Below are positions 49,401 through 60,915 of a stretch of DNA of 64,000 nt, one piece after another (within the stretch, counting starts at the first letter, position 1; each line of letters starts with the position of its first letter). Where the stretch lies: NCBI RefSeq assembly GCF_022201045.2, contig NC_068557.1:32341501-32405500 (forward strand). The letters run 5' to 3'. The stretch comes from Citrus sinensis (taxonomy: Eukaryota > Streptophyta > Magnoliopsida > Sapindales > Rutaceae). The translations under genes were made by a program, and so were the position numbers. Below the pieces are notes generated by a model that saw only the letters and a program-made list of their open reading frames with translations, was not told the origin of the DNA and searched no databases.

Positions 49401-51071
49401 ATGATGATTTTTGGCATGTTAACATGTGATAAGATGCACATTGCAAATTGCAGGATCCCCAGCCATTGCCTTATCTTGCTGAAAAGATATCCAAAAACTA
49501 TGATATTTCATTAGAGGTAGTATCTCACACCTTCCTTAAATAGTTTTCTCTCTCTCTTTTCTTTTTTTTCCTTGGCAATCTTTTTTTCTGATGAAAATAC
49601 CTCCTTGCTGGAAGGTTCAAATCAAACCTGCTGGAAAAGAAGATTCATGTGTGGTCACAAGGAGCAATTTTAAGTACTTGTAAGCTTTAATTTGACATGC
49701 TTGCAACATTTCAAAGAAACTTTAAACACGATTTCTCTTGCCTTTATGACATCAATAAGCCTGTTGGCCCAATAAATTCGGTCTTCCTTTGCCTAAAGCT
49801 GATATATTATATTCCATCTATCCTAGAGTAATGTGACATCTCCTTTTTATAGAAATTTACTTTCCTTGGATGCATCTTTCGTTCCTCTGATAGTGAATTC
49901 ATCATGTACTGATTGGGGTCAGCTAAAGGAAACTTCTAAAGTTGCGTAGGTCCTTTTTTTGTGTGCAATATGCATTAGTTTTTTTCCTAACCCCAATGAC
50001 AGGTATTGGACATTGACTCAGCAGCTTGCACACCATACAATCAATGGTTGCAACCTAAGGTCTGGAGATCTGCTTGGAACTGGCACCATCAGTGGACCTG
50101 TATGGTTTCATTTACTGCATGAATTAGGATCATTCATTAGAGTTTGAAAGTACCTATACCGCTTCCTTGAACTTTGGCTAACTCTTATATTTCACAACAG
50201 GAGCCAGAATCTCTTGGATGCTTGCTGGAGTTAACATGGAATGGACAAAAGCCGCTTTCACTAGATGGGTTTACTCGTAAATTCCTGGAAGATGGAGATG
50301 AAGTGACATTTACTGGTTTTTGCAAGGTATTACAATCATACAATTGCACTCATCCATCCAATTTCCAAAAGTAAATTGAAGTTATCTTCTACCATCATAC
50401 TCTACAAAATCCTGTTTTGTCTGTTAAGCATGTTTTTTATAATCTTGTTTCAACGTGTTTTATATGCATAATGTCAAAGTTGAGCTTCATTTTGTTTTAG
50501 TAATGTATCCCATAGCCAATAAAATAATTGAGAAAGATGAGAATCTAAAAGATAATCTTGTAGTTTGTACTGCTTGCATATGGTTTTGGTATTTGATTTC
50601 ATCTGGTTGGGCATGTGTTATCCTAGATAGCCAGAGTGCTAGGCTTAATTATCTCGGATCATAATCTCAGGGTGGCAATTGCATGTCAATCGTTTTTTGG
50701 CATTATATCTAATTTACATGCCTATTGTGAAACGGCTATCCATCTAGTTAGGTTACGTAATCCAATTCTAAGCGATCTAATGATCGTCAGTAATGAGGTA
50801 TGGGCGCTGTCACTTCCCATTGTCGTGCTCTTCTATGGGAAAAATAACAAAGTTGTATTTGAAATAGCTTGCATATGTTATCCAACCATGCAATTTATAA
50901 ATTTAGATTTCAGGTATTAATATGTTCAAATTTTATAGCAGTTGATTCCTTCTCAATCATCACAAAACGATCACTTAATTTAACTCTTTTTGTTTTCTCT
51001 TTGGGTAGGGAAACGGTTACACTGTTGGATTTGGAACGTGTTCAGGAAAAATAGTCCCATCAACCCCTTAG
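46488..51071 (+). CDS. FAH: Fumarylacetoacetase (last step of tyrosine degradation)
   Basis: Hydrolyses fumarylacetoacetate to fumarate and acetoacetate in the cytosol. Loss of the Arabidopsis orthologue (SSCD1) causes cell death in short days. Fourteen exons: 46488-46691, 47251-47329, 47499-47557, 47648-47772, 47881-47955, 48620-48695, 48893-48992, 49079-49138, 49297-49367, 49454-49516, 49615-49679, 50003-50099, 50201-50326, 51009-51071. The frame is unbroken and gives 420 residues. The N-terminal SH3-like domain starts [13 protein letters not shown]. Active-site segments: [25 protein letters not shown] (metal Glu pair), [33 protein letters not shown] and [12 protein letters not shown]. All the usual ligands and catalytic residues appear present. 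Start chosen at GCCATGG, with no upstream in-frame ATG in the exon. Confidence 0.96.
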
Positions 51072-51557
51072 TGAAGCAACCACCCTTGGTGATCAAAGCG
51101 AGTGTCTGCCCATCTGATGAAATCAATTAGAGTGGTTGTGTTTACATTGAATCCGCATCTGGTCAGGTCCATGTGTAATAGATCTAATTGAATTTGTAGC
51201 TAACAAGACCGCGAAATGAAGACCTGAAGATGGGACGATTGAAAAAAGTGCATGTGATGAGAGTATTGAACTAAATGAAGTGAAAATCTTCTTTTCTTTT
51301 CAGTTTATAATTTTTTATTTGGATCTCAATTCTTGGACGCCATATATTTCATTTGAATGTTTGAATCAATTGAAGATTAGTAGCAACCAGTAATTTAATA
51401 ACAATACCAGCAAACTTCTTTTATTGTAATTTATATAGATAAGATAGTATTTGGCATGTGCATAAAGTGGATGTTGTTCGGTTCACTCGTCAAAAGGCAA
51501 CGGACATGGGTCCCACGGTGTTCCGGGACGGTGCTCGTCGAACGCGCCACCAAATCA
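51072..51557. other. FAH 3' region
   Basis: Probable 3' UTR and short spacer up to the target-site duplication of the MULE-like element. Nothing else seen. Confidence 0.5.
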
Positions 51558-51834
51558 AGTGCATTATGGGTTATTTTTACATACCTTCCTTGAGGTTTTA
51601 CCTAATATCAGTTTAATAGAAAGTATCTCTGTATTTTTACAATCCTCCCCTGCAGTTAGTATAAAGTTATGTATATCATCAGTATGAAAATATGTTTGAT
51701 TGAGTGGAATCATTTGAACCCACATATAATTCTCGCACAGAAAAAATCATACTTTTTTGTTCTTCAATGAACCAGCTCATAACTTTCCCAGACGATAACT
51801 CATACTTGCTACTGCTTGAAGCCACAACAGAGTT

Positions 51835-52180
51835 CTATGTTTCTCCTCCAATTTGATTTACCCGCTCTCCATCATCAACCTCATAACTCTTCCCCTTTTT
51901 GGCCAAATTCTTCGATAGTTTGCCCTTTTTGTAACAATTTGTACCAAATTGATCATTGAAATTATGGATTCCTTCCTTAAAACTGCCAAAAAAGAAAAAA
52001 AATTAGTCCAAAACCACCCAAAAGAAACAAAAAAGAAGAAGCAAATTCAATAACAAAGAAGGAACTAAATTGAACTGATCATATATACCTGATAAATATA
52101 TGAGCTAATTCCAAGAACAAGAACCCAGCACTGGGAAACAAAAACCCTGAAAGAATCCGCAAAACGAAACATATTTTCAT
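51835..52180 (-). CDS. Captured two-exon frame: small protein with hydrophobic N-terminus (79 aa), inside the MULE
   Basis: Not a family I can name. Exon A is 52180-52089: ATG, hydrophobic stretch MKICFVLRILSG through FLFPSAGFLFLELAHIFI, then donor CAG|GTATAT. Exon B is 51982-51835; its acceptor TTTTTTGGCAG is preceded by a pyrimidine tract. The phase matches (2+1) and the frame stays open to TAG, giving 79 residues. Exon B is hydrophilic and Lys-rich (YKKGKLSKNLAKKGK), ending YEVDDGERVNQIGGET. A correct phase, proper splice signals and the abrupt change from membrane-like to charged sequence argue for a genuine gene origin. It lies head to head with the ubiquitin frame, start codons 53 bp apart. 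Expression is unknown; it may be a fragment of a longer gene. Confidence 0.55.
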
Positions 52181-52230
52181 ACAGAAATTTGTTGGTACCC
52201 ATCAACTCAATCAAACCTATTTATGATTAA

Positions 52231-52503
<273 letters not shown>

Positions 52504-52878
52504 GATGTGGTTTTGTTGGTGAGGTAGTACAGGGGATTTGAGTTTTTGTTGGATGAAAGAAGACTGTCAGCCTTGAAAGGGTATTTTCGTCCTCTTGTTA
52601 GTCCATTAACGGTCAACTGACGAAAATACTAACTACAGGGGAGGAATGTAAAAATATGAAGATATTTTCTATTAAACTGATATTAGGTGAAACCTCAGGG
52701 GAGGTATGTAAAAATAACACAGTGCATTATGCGTATTAAGCGCCAAAGATGATTCAAGAAACGTAACAGGATCACTCAGTCCCCACACACTAAACAGAAA
52801 GGGTAGAAAGCCCAGCCCCAGCTTGAAAAGAAAGTTAAGGAGGAAACCAACTTTCATTTTCATCAGCCATAAGTAACG

Positions 52879-53535
52879 ATGCAATTCACACACCGAACCG
52901 TCGCGATGACATCATCTCGCAGCAAATTCGGCATGTTCTCTGCATCATCAACCACCACAGTCACCTACACTTATCATAATGACCACTCTGCCCCTCAACG
53001 CACCACTGAAATACCAACCCCCATCACCGACCATCACCCTCAGCAGCTCCAAATCCAATCACAAGCCGCCACCAAAATCCAATCCGCCTACAAATCCCAC
53101 CGGATCCGCACTCTCTACAGAAAAATCTCATCCGTCAACTCTGAAGCCAATCACTTGCAACGTGTAATCCAAAGGCAGGAAACAGTGGATTGTATCAGGA
53201 GTGATGAGCGTGAGAAGCTGAGAATGAACGAGGCCTTGATGGGTTTGCTTCTAAGGCTAGACTCAGTGCCGGGTATTGATCCGTCGATTAGAGAGGCCAG
53301 GAGAATGGTGAGCCGTAGGATCGTGAGTTTGCAGGAGATTCTTGATGGGATTTGTGGATCAAACTTTGATGATGATTTTGGGGAGTGGGGTCGATATGGT
53401 TATTGGAAAGATTTGGATAAGGTGGTGGAACAAATGGAGGAAGAAGTGTGTAGAGAGAGAGGCGGTGATGAGATGGAGAGATTTTGTGCTCAGCACCTGG
53501 GGTTTCGTTGCTTGCAGAGGTTTCTTCGTGACTAA
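52879..53535 (+). CDS. BAG5: BAG family co-chaperone with IQ motif, BAG5 type
   Basis: Plant BAG5 has an IQ motif that binds calmodulin next to a BAG domain that binds Hsc70. It acts in mitochondria in calcium-linked control of leaf senescence. Single exon, 218 residues. The N-terminus is Ser/Thr-rich with few acids (SSRSKFGMFSASSTTTVTYT), as in a mitochondrial presequence. The IQ motif is AATKIQSAYKSHRIRTLYRK (residues ~63-82), followed by the BAG helices ISSVNSEANHLQRVIQRQE, LMGLLLRLDSVPGIDPSIRE and MVSRRIVSLQEILDGI. The conserved C-terminus is RFCAQHLGFRCLQRFLRD. Starts at 52879 or the internal Met at 52906 are both possible. The MULE ends 158 bp upstream, so the element occupies its promoter region. 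Neighbour of FAH as in Arabidopsis, from memory. Confidence 0.93.
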   Translation: MQFTHRTVAMTSSRSKFGMFSASSTTTVTYTYHNDHSAPQRTTEIPTPITDHHPQQLQIQSQAATKIQSAYKSHRIRTLYRKISSVNSEANHLQRVIQRQETVDCIRSDEREKLRMNEALMGLLLRLDSVPGIDPSIREARRMVSRRIVSLQEILDGICGSNFDDDFGEWGRYGYWKDLDKVVEQMEEEVCRERGGDEMERFCAQHLGFRCLQRFLRD

Positions 53536-54049
53536 AAATGTAAAAACAGAAATTTTGTGTTAGTGAATTACTGATGCGTACACCCACCGGCACCTACCTA
53601 CGGCTTAATTAATGCTGGGGAAAAGCAGGTTTGTTTTTCTTCTACCATCCATGACAGACATAGGGGCCAAATTTGGCAAAATAATTAGTAAGTGTTTGCT
53701 GGAATAGGTGCTTTTAAAAGCCTGCCTAATGTACTATAGTGAGTGAGATTATCGATTTCGAGAAGTTGCAATCCGAGCCTCAATTCAGATGAGATCAAAT
53801 AAATAGATTCTTGTAAAATAGTGATTAAAAACGGTGCAGCTTGCCAATGGCCTTATCGAGAGCTGTAAAATTACTTTTTTAAGTCCTTAAATAGATAGCG
53901 TCTTTGCGTTGCTCCTCCCTAAACTTCGGCTTAAGCCAAAAGCTATTAAGCTCGATACACAAAATGAAACCATGATAGTTGTTAATTTACACATCTGAAG
54001 AAACAGACTGGTAGAATAGAATAACATAGTGAGTTTATGGAAACTTAAA
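53536..54049. other. Convergent 3' intergenic region (BAG5 / Cys-rich)
   Basis: About 510 bp between facing stop codons. No feature beyond probable 3' UTRs. Confidence 0.5.
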
Positions 54050-54364
54050 TCATCTAGGCATACAACTGCATTTGCACCTGGCCATGCACTTTTTGCAATC
54101 GGAAAGCGTTGGCTTCCCACCGTCGCAGTCACACTTATGAATACACTTAGCCCTTGCCGTGCCGCCCCACAAGCACCGAGCCATGCAGTGCAAAAGCGGC
54201 ACGCATGATGGGCAACCATACTTCATCTGGTCCGCAATGCAGTCTTTACATCCACTGGCATCCGGTGACGGGCCACACGCCAGCGTCGGGGAAATCATCA
54301 ACCACAGCAGCAGTAGCATCACTGACACAATACCTTGTGTTTGTTTATGCAACTTCTTCTCCAT
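54050..54364 (-). CDS. Small secreted cysteine-rich protein (104 aa)
   Basis: Single-exon frame of 104 residues. A hydrophobic segment (residues ~12-29, GIVSVMLLLLWLMISPTLAC) follows a basic start (MEKKLHK), consistent with a signal peptide cleaved near SPTLA/C. The mature part has about 15 cysteines in ~75 residues, in CxxC and CxC patterns: CKDC, CPSC, CDCDGG, CKKC, CKCSC. This suggests a disulphide-knotted apoplastic peptide or a metal-binding protein. It has the general look of plant cysteine-rich peptides but matches no named class I can recall. From memory, Arabidopsis has a similar small gene (At1g12064) between BAG5 and RhoGDI, which would fit this position. Function unknown. Confidence 0.8.
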   Translation of the reverse strand: MEKKLHKQTQGIVSVMLLLLWLMISPTLACGPSPDASGCKDCIADQMKYGCPSCVPLLHCMARCLWGGTARAKCIHKCDCDGGKPTLSDCKKCMARCKCSCMPR

Positions 54365-55254
54365 TTGCTTCAGATCAAATATTGAGTCTTGCCAACAAAA
54401 CCTCCTCGTCTGAGTAATTTATAGACCTTGTGATAATTTGTTATCACCACCCGATGGAGATGCAACGTTCATTCTGTTTTGAGGAGTTGAATGTTCCATT
54501 AATTGTCTCATTTATTGTTTCACTAAATAAATCTCTACCATTTGTCTCGGTTTGCTAAAAATTTTATCTCATCATCGTAGATCTGTATTCCTACTGCCGG
54601 TGTGAATGTGTTAACCTTGGTTGTCCTGCTTTGAGGCCAGCGGCCACCAACTCATTAATTGAAATTTGAAAACCAATATAATTTATTAGCTTTTGTCCTT
54701 TGCCCGGTTGATTTCACAAAACAAAACAAACATTTCCTCTTTAGAGTCATCTCTGAATCTGAACGCCTAGAAGTTCTGATTGAGTTGAGCTGGAAGCAAA
54801 GTACAAGTTATTTTCATGGGAAAAGAAAAATCAAGAGTTTTTTCAAACTGAGGTGTTATAATTTCTAATAGATTAGACTATCTTAATTCGAAATTAAGAG
54901 TAACATTAATAATATATCTTTATACACCATTAGATTATAAAAGATCAATAATTCAAAATTTGTGTCAAAATTTAATTGTAAACTTAAATTAAAACGACCT
55001 TGTCATTTGTTAATGCTCAACTTGTCTCTGCAAGTATGGGGAGATGAATTCCCATCACTTGGTGGGACTTCTAAGTTTAGTTACCGTCTAACAATTACAA
55101 GTGGGTTCTATAAATCTAGTTAAAATACACGTACTGAACTCTTAAGACTACATTCGGTAAACTCTTCAAATAAGTTTTTACAAATTGAATTTTTACAACA
55201 TTTTTTTTTAGTTGATTGATATGAGAGATATATTAATAATTGTGAAATTATTTT

Positions 55255-55400
55255 AATAAATAATTTTTTTTTTGTATTATTTAACTTAATGAAAAAATTC
55301 AGTCCAATACAAGTTATGTGAGCGGAATTCGAACCTAAAATCTCTTATTTTTTCAACACAAGAGATTTTACCATCTTAATTAAATGACACTCACTGTAAA
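55255..55400 (-). mobile_element. Probable SINE (tRNA-type promoter), minus strand
   Basis: On the minus strand a B-box-like GGTTCGAATTCC (about 55325-55337) follows an A-box-like stretch (TTTAATTAAGATGGT) some 45 bp upstream. The sequence ends in TACAAAAAAAAAA near 55260. Order and spacing fit a tRNA-derived SINE. The target duplication was not found, so the limits are approximate. Confidence 0.5.
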
Positions 55401-55699
55401 TCTTTTATTTTTTTTTCATAGGTAAACCTTTTAAAGTTATTATAAAATTAATGAAATAAATAAATCTTTTAAAATTATTATGAAATGAATAAAATAAAAT
55501 AGTGAAATAAAAAATATATATTTTAGATAATTTAACTATTTAAAAAGATTATTTTACCAGTAGAGTAAAATAAAAAACACAAAAAATTTAAAAAAACATT
55601 GAAGCTAAACAAATACTTTCTACGATTAAATGAATCCATAACAAACATGCATTCAATCTGATTTTAAGTACTTAAAAATACTCTAGTGGTTTCTAAAAT

Positions 55700-55830
55700 T
55701 GGTACCCCCAAGGCCAAGAGCAAGAGAGTACGGGGCCCCCAGTTGCCGGCCGCTTGGGCAGACCATAAGGGGGTGCACCTCGAGGAGGACCGGCAACTTG
55801 GGACATTAGCCTGCAATGTATCCTTTACCT
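55700..55830. other. GC-rich patch in AT-rich spacer
   Basis: A run such as GTACGGGGCCCCCAG and a perfect inverted pair AGTTGCCGG (55741-55749) / CCGGCAACT (55790-55798) lie in otherwise AT-rich DNA. Probably a fragment of an inserted repeat or organelle/foreign DNA. I cannot identify the source. Confidence 0.35.
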
Positions 55831-58800
55831 GGGGTATAATGTTTTTCTCCATCACATCTCTGAAAAGGCAAATCTAGAACAAGCATCAGTAGGGATGGCA
55901 TTCTTGTGCTAATTTTATCATTGATCACTTTCCCTATCTGTACTTTCTTCAGCTCTCTTTCTGCACTTTTAGGCGTCTCCTTCACAATTTCCAGTTCCCG
56001 ACATCAAACACACTACTTATGTTTTTCTTCGAATTTCTAGCATTAATTAGATGATGAAAACAAGCGAGAACATTATGACAAACCAAAAACAAACCCGAAA
56101 GCACTCATATACCTAGTAGTGTATTTCTTCGAATTTCTAGCATCTTCATGCAGCATGACATGAATGCAAGTGGGCTGATCCCTAGATGGAAGAAATTCAT
56201 GAAGGCCTCACATACTTCAAAAAACCATGACCTCAATATGATTATACCGTTGAACAAGTGGAGATTACAGTGGAAGAAATTCCGTAGTGCAGTAACTCTC
56301 ATTAGGGATCGGATTGTGACATTCACAAAATCAATCTTCTTGACGTTAATCAGACCCGCCTGAAGATTTTCCACGATAAGAGTGTGATTAGCACGAGACA
56401 GTGACCAAAATTAGTGTCTAACTGCATGCCAGAGAGGCTGATGAAATCGATATATTTGCAGCAGTATCAATGTAAAAGCAAGAACAAATATGGGTCCATT
56501 AATTTCAGGGGTATGAGTCGAAAACTTGACCATAGTTTCTTTCTGTCAAGCTGTTCTACGTGCTCCTTGGCAGACCTGCAGGGGTATGAGTCGAAAACTT
56601 GACATGAAACCCGATACTCAGGTACATGATGAAGGCACGATGTTAATATTGTAGTGTAAGTAGAACTTTTTCAACTGATTACGCCGAATCTCGGAAAAAA
56701 GTTAATCGATCCGGAGCACAAGGATATGATGTAGAGTCCAAAGCACATAATTAAAACACCGTGGAGTTGCAAACAAAGGCAATGACATGGGATAATTACA
56801 ACATGATATGCCAAACATCATCAAAAAACTTTCTCTGATCGAAGAACTATGTGGTGTGGGCATGGTTTCCTGCTTCCAAAGCTATAAGATTTCTGTCCTC
56901 TTACTTGGTAATACGTGCCACAAACCAAACACGCATACACATTCAAGTTAATTTGAAAGAGAAAGAGAAACTGAGCACAGCTTCTCAAAATCAAAATCCA
57001 AAACCTGCAATGTAGACATTCCAGGATTGCTGACCCAATAGATAGTACGGCGTGCATTCTCAAACATTTGAAAAAAAAATCAACATGCACTCGCACAGTA
57101 CATGCGTATTTTCTTAAACAAAGAATGCAACATAACCTAAAATAAACATGTACTCCCAAATTACGTACAATCCCTCTGCACTTCAACTAGCCTGCTTCAC
57201 TTCCCTCGACCATGTCCATCAGCCAAGTCATCCTCATCTTCATGTCTTCATCATCGTCATCGTCACCCACCCCCAACACCAAAATTAGAGACGCAGTTTT
57301 TTATTTAATAACGATTTAATTTTAATTTTAATTTCTTTTTTACGTGCTGAAGAGCTCTTCCTTCTTGTCCGTTCTCCAATAAGAATGGGCAAACTGGAAC
57401 CAAAAGTTTTGGATTGTTAAATTAATTTGGGCTGAAAATAACCATTCTGATCCACATCCGGAGTCCGGATCGTATTTCATTTACCCGCATTCAGAAAAAA
57501 ATTTGGAAATTATTTTAATCAAAACATGGTTCATTGCATAGGGAAAAGACCGTGTTACATATAATGTAACCTATAGTAAATGCATTAGTTGTCACTCACG
57601 ATAAATTAATTATTTCACATGCTTTAAATTTTGGGTGACAATTCAAGGATTACTGTAAATTAAATATGGTGTAACGTAGTATAACCCTCGTTCATTGGCA
57701 TTGGAAAATAATTAATACTGTAATTCGACGATTAGTGACGGAGGAAGTATACGGGATAAAATGAAGAATAATGATTGAGATTTTAATAGTTGAGTCTCAA
57801 CTTGAGTTTTAACGATTATGTGTCATTCATTTATTGGATAATGAATATTATAACTGCTATTAAAAATTCTCAATTTAGTTTTGATTTATGTATTTTATTA
57901 GGATTTTTCTTGATTAACACTTTCTATTGGAGTCGTTTTGTCATTTTAGTTGAATTAAAATTGAATATTATTGGGATATTTGAATAGGATTACAATTTAA
58001 TAACCTACTATAAAAAAAATAAAGTTATTTTAGAGACTTAGATTCATCAATAATATTTTAAATTATTCCATTTTGTTTCCATTTAAATGGGATTTGATTA
58101 AAAACAAGTAGTTAGAAAACTACGTTTTCTTGCTTTAGTTTTTGTTTAAAATAAAACCGTTGACAAGAATATTACTGTATAATAAGGGTTCAGAAAGTGT
58201 TTAAGCTTGTTTCTTAATTAGAGATATAACAATTAACATGCTTAATTCATCCACAAAAGCAGCATCTTGAGAATTACGTTTTACATCAATATAAAAGCGG
58301 TTGGTTATTTTTAAGTCTGTTTTATAAAGATTCAAGATACAAAATGAAACCACAGCCAAAGAATACAAGAAACTAAGAAACAAACTCCATCATTCAGAAA
58401 AAGAAAAGTTGAAAAGAGACAGGCTTTGGCTAATATTAAAGGTAGTAGAGGTTGCAGCGAGCGGAGTAAACGGGAAACAACTTGGAACATTCTAACACTG
58501 CACTGCTTTTCAGGTTCCAACTTTTCTCAATTTTATTAACAAACCTCAAACGACAAAATTTAAAGCTTCACACAACACCAATTTGATGATGCCTTCACCA
58601 ACAATCAATATGAATATGCTGAAAAGCAAAAGAATACACAAAGTGACTTGTGTCTGTGTGCTCAAACAGCCAAGTTCAACCTTCATTGGTTGAGACCTAC
58701 CAAATGAATAACTCGCTCCATTTTATTTTATTTTATTTTTTACTTTTTTCAAATCCCCTCTTCCTTGTGTAGATGCTGAACATCTCAGACAGGACTAAAA

Positions 58801-58905
58801 TAAATAAGAAAATAGAAATGAAATGTGTTAACAGCTAAAGCAGATTTCAACTTGAAAACAAATTGACTTTTGGGGGCCAGGAAACGAAACATGCTGGATG
58901 ATGAT

Positions 58906-60915
58906 TCACACTTCAGTCTGCAGCCACTCTTTACCGATGTCAAATGTATAGTTGATCTCCAAGTAGCACTTGTTGTCATCATCAACAAACTGAAAACAGA
59001 GAAAACAGACAATGGAGGAAATCATTTGGAGCAAAATTTCAAATACAGAATGTTTAAGACAGTAAAAGCACGTACAAGGTTGTAAATCCAGACATCATGC
59101 AGTCCTCAAATTTTATTGTAATTTATGATTTATGAATTATGATAAACATGATATGAGGCCTGACAAGTAATTGAGTGGATCCATTCATGGAAAAATAGTT
59201 CATGCAGATAAGGAGGGAGAGAACACATCATCACTCAATGTTCAAAAGCGAGCATTCTAGGGCCCGGCATAATTTGGTAACATAATTAATAATGACAGAT
59301 AAAAAGAGTTATTCCAATAATTTGTTTCCTTTTTCCATACCTGAGAAAGCAACAGGTCATTTACAAGCCCAAATGAGTGGTGAAGCAAATGCAAAACAGA
59401 AAGCTTTTAGCAAATGGAAATTTTCTGTGCCTTGTTAGGCAGCAAATGATGTAGTAAAAGCTCCAGAAAAGATGGTATGCCTCAATGAAATTCTAAGTGG
59501 TGAATATTGTGGATGAAAGCACAATGGGTCAACCTACTACATAATTCTTTAAATTATATGTCTGGGTCTCAAAATAATTAATATAGTTACAGGGAAACAA
59601 AGGCTACAAAATGCAGAACAGGCTGAACTTACCTTACTTTTAGCTGAATAAGAACCTCTAGCGAAAAAGCCAGATGGAGTGGCATCTTCAGGCAGCTCCT
59701 GAGTATAAGGTTCTGCCTGAGGACTGAAGGTTCCAAGCATCATCTTTGTGCTGTCCACTGTTAAAGGGACTCATGTGTGTTATAAAGATGGAAGGCCTAA
59801 TTCTTTCTCAAACTTGTGAGAGGATAAGCACAGAGAGATTACCTTTGAGACCAGTTTTCCAAACCGTATTAGTGTATTTGAGGCCGGACACAATATTGTT
59901 CCTCACCTGAAAACTGAACTGCAGGCTGTAACGGCTCCCTTCTTTTAAGGTAAACCACGAACCCTTTGGCCTTCCATTCTCTGGAACTGAAAGAACAATA
60001 TCAGGTCTGCTGGGGGTTTTGATTGCGAGGCTCAGGATCTTCACCTCTGGTTCTAGAGATTCTACATGATACCACAATGATGGGTAGAAAAAAAATGTGA
60101 GAGACACAGATGAAATTTATCCCATTAACAAGCATATGAATATTGGTTATCAGATGAAAGAACTCAAATAATTCTCATCTCTAGTTGACAAAAACAAGAA
60201 GGACCCCTCGAATATAAACCACCAAACAGGAGATAAATTTTAATAAAAACTGACTTTTGCCATCTCAGAGTATCTGATGTATCAAATAACAAAAACCATA
60301 AAGAAAACGCAGCAAAATCTAAATGTTTTTTGCCCCAGAAACATAAATCAAAATGAAACATTTTGATGGTGTTGAGGTAAATAAAGATACAAAAAGATTA
60401 AAATTGTTGTTCTGTCCTCAGTACCTCAGAATCCAACCAAAGAACATGAGAAGAAAATCTACAAAATTCACAACTTTTACCTCCAACAGATTCAAAATCC
60501 ACACTTCCAAGAAGCTGTTCCTTCCATCTCCTCAGGCTTTCATCATCCTGAATCCTCAAAACAACCACAAAAAGAAAGAAAAACGATTTCAGATGAATAG
60601 AAGAAAAAGAAAGCAAGCAAAAAACACAGCGAAGCAGGAGAAGAAACAAACCTTATCCTTCTCAAATTGTTCTTTAAGAGTGTACTGAGGACCCAACTCG
60701 ATCTTTCTGTCTTCATCGTCTTCTTCATCCTCAGTTACAGAAATCGAATTCTCACTCATCTGTCTAGACATACCTCCACTTTGTTCATCAACGTTCTCTT
60801 CATTTGGTGGTGTTTTTGGCATTGTCTCCCCTGAAACTTCACTCTTGTTGCTTTTGTCTTTGTCATCCAAACCCATATTTTTGGAACTTGAATCAACACC
60901 TACCGCTAAAGACAT
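58906..60915 (-). CDS. GDI: Rho GDP-dissociation inhibitor (RhoGDI)
   Basis: Binds prenylated, GDP-bound ROP GTPases, extracts them from membranes and helps focus them at growth sites (as SCN1 does in root hairs). Five exons: 60915-60652, 60547-60481, 60061-59843, 59757-59633, 58989-58906, giving 252 residues. The N-terminal ~75 residues are polar and acidic (LSRQMSEN-like element: MSRQMSENSISVTEDEEDD). Then comes the GTPase-contacting arm GPQYTLKEQFEKDKDDESLR. The immunoglobulin-like prenyl-binding domain includes SRPDIVLSVPENGRPKGSWF, YTNTVWKTGLKVDSTK, MLGTFSPQAEPY, PSGFFARGSYSAKSKF and DDDNKCYLEINYTFDI. Start at MSLAVG by homology; an upstream in-frame ATG at 60969 gives a hydrophobic extension that I consider leader sequence. 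Confidence 0.94.

Larger units (their letters stand above)
54365..58905. other. Intergenic region between the Cys-rich gene and RhoGDI
   Basis: About 4.5 kb with no supported gene. Contents: probable minus-strand SINE (about 55255-55400), a GC-rich patch (55700-55830), short direct repeats around 56024-56143 and 56512-56602, then ordinary AT-rich DNA. The last 400 bp before 58906 should include the RhoGDI 3' UTR. An open frame of 121 codons at 56821-57186 (-) is Cys- and Leu-rich, without homology I recognise. Confidence 0.4.

Noticed and set aside
56821-57186. 121-codon Cys/Leu-rich minus-strand frame
   Set aside because: No signal peptide or Cys spacing pattern typical of secreted peptides, and no match to a known family.
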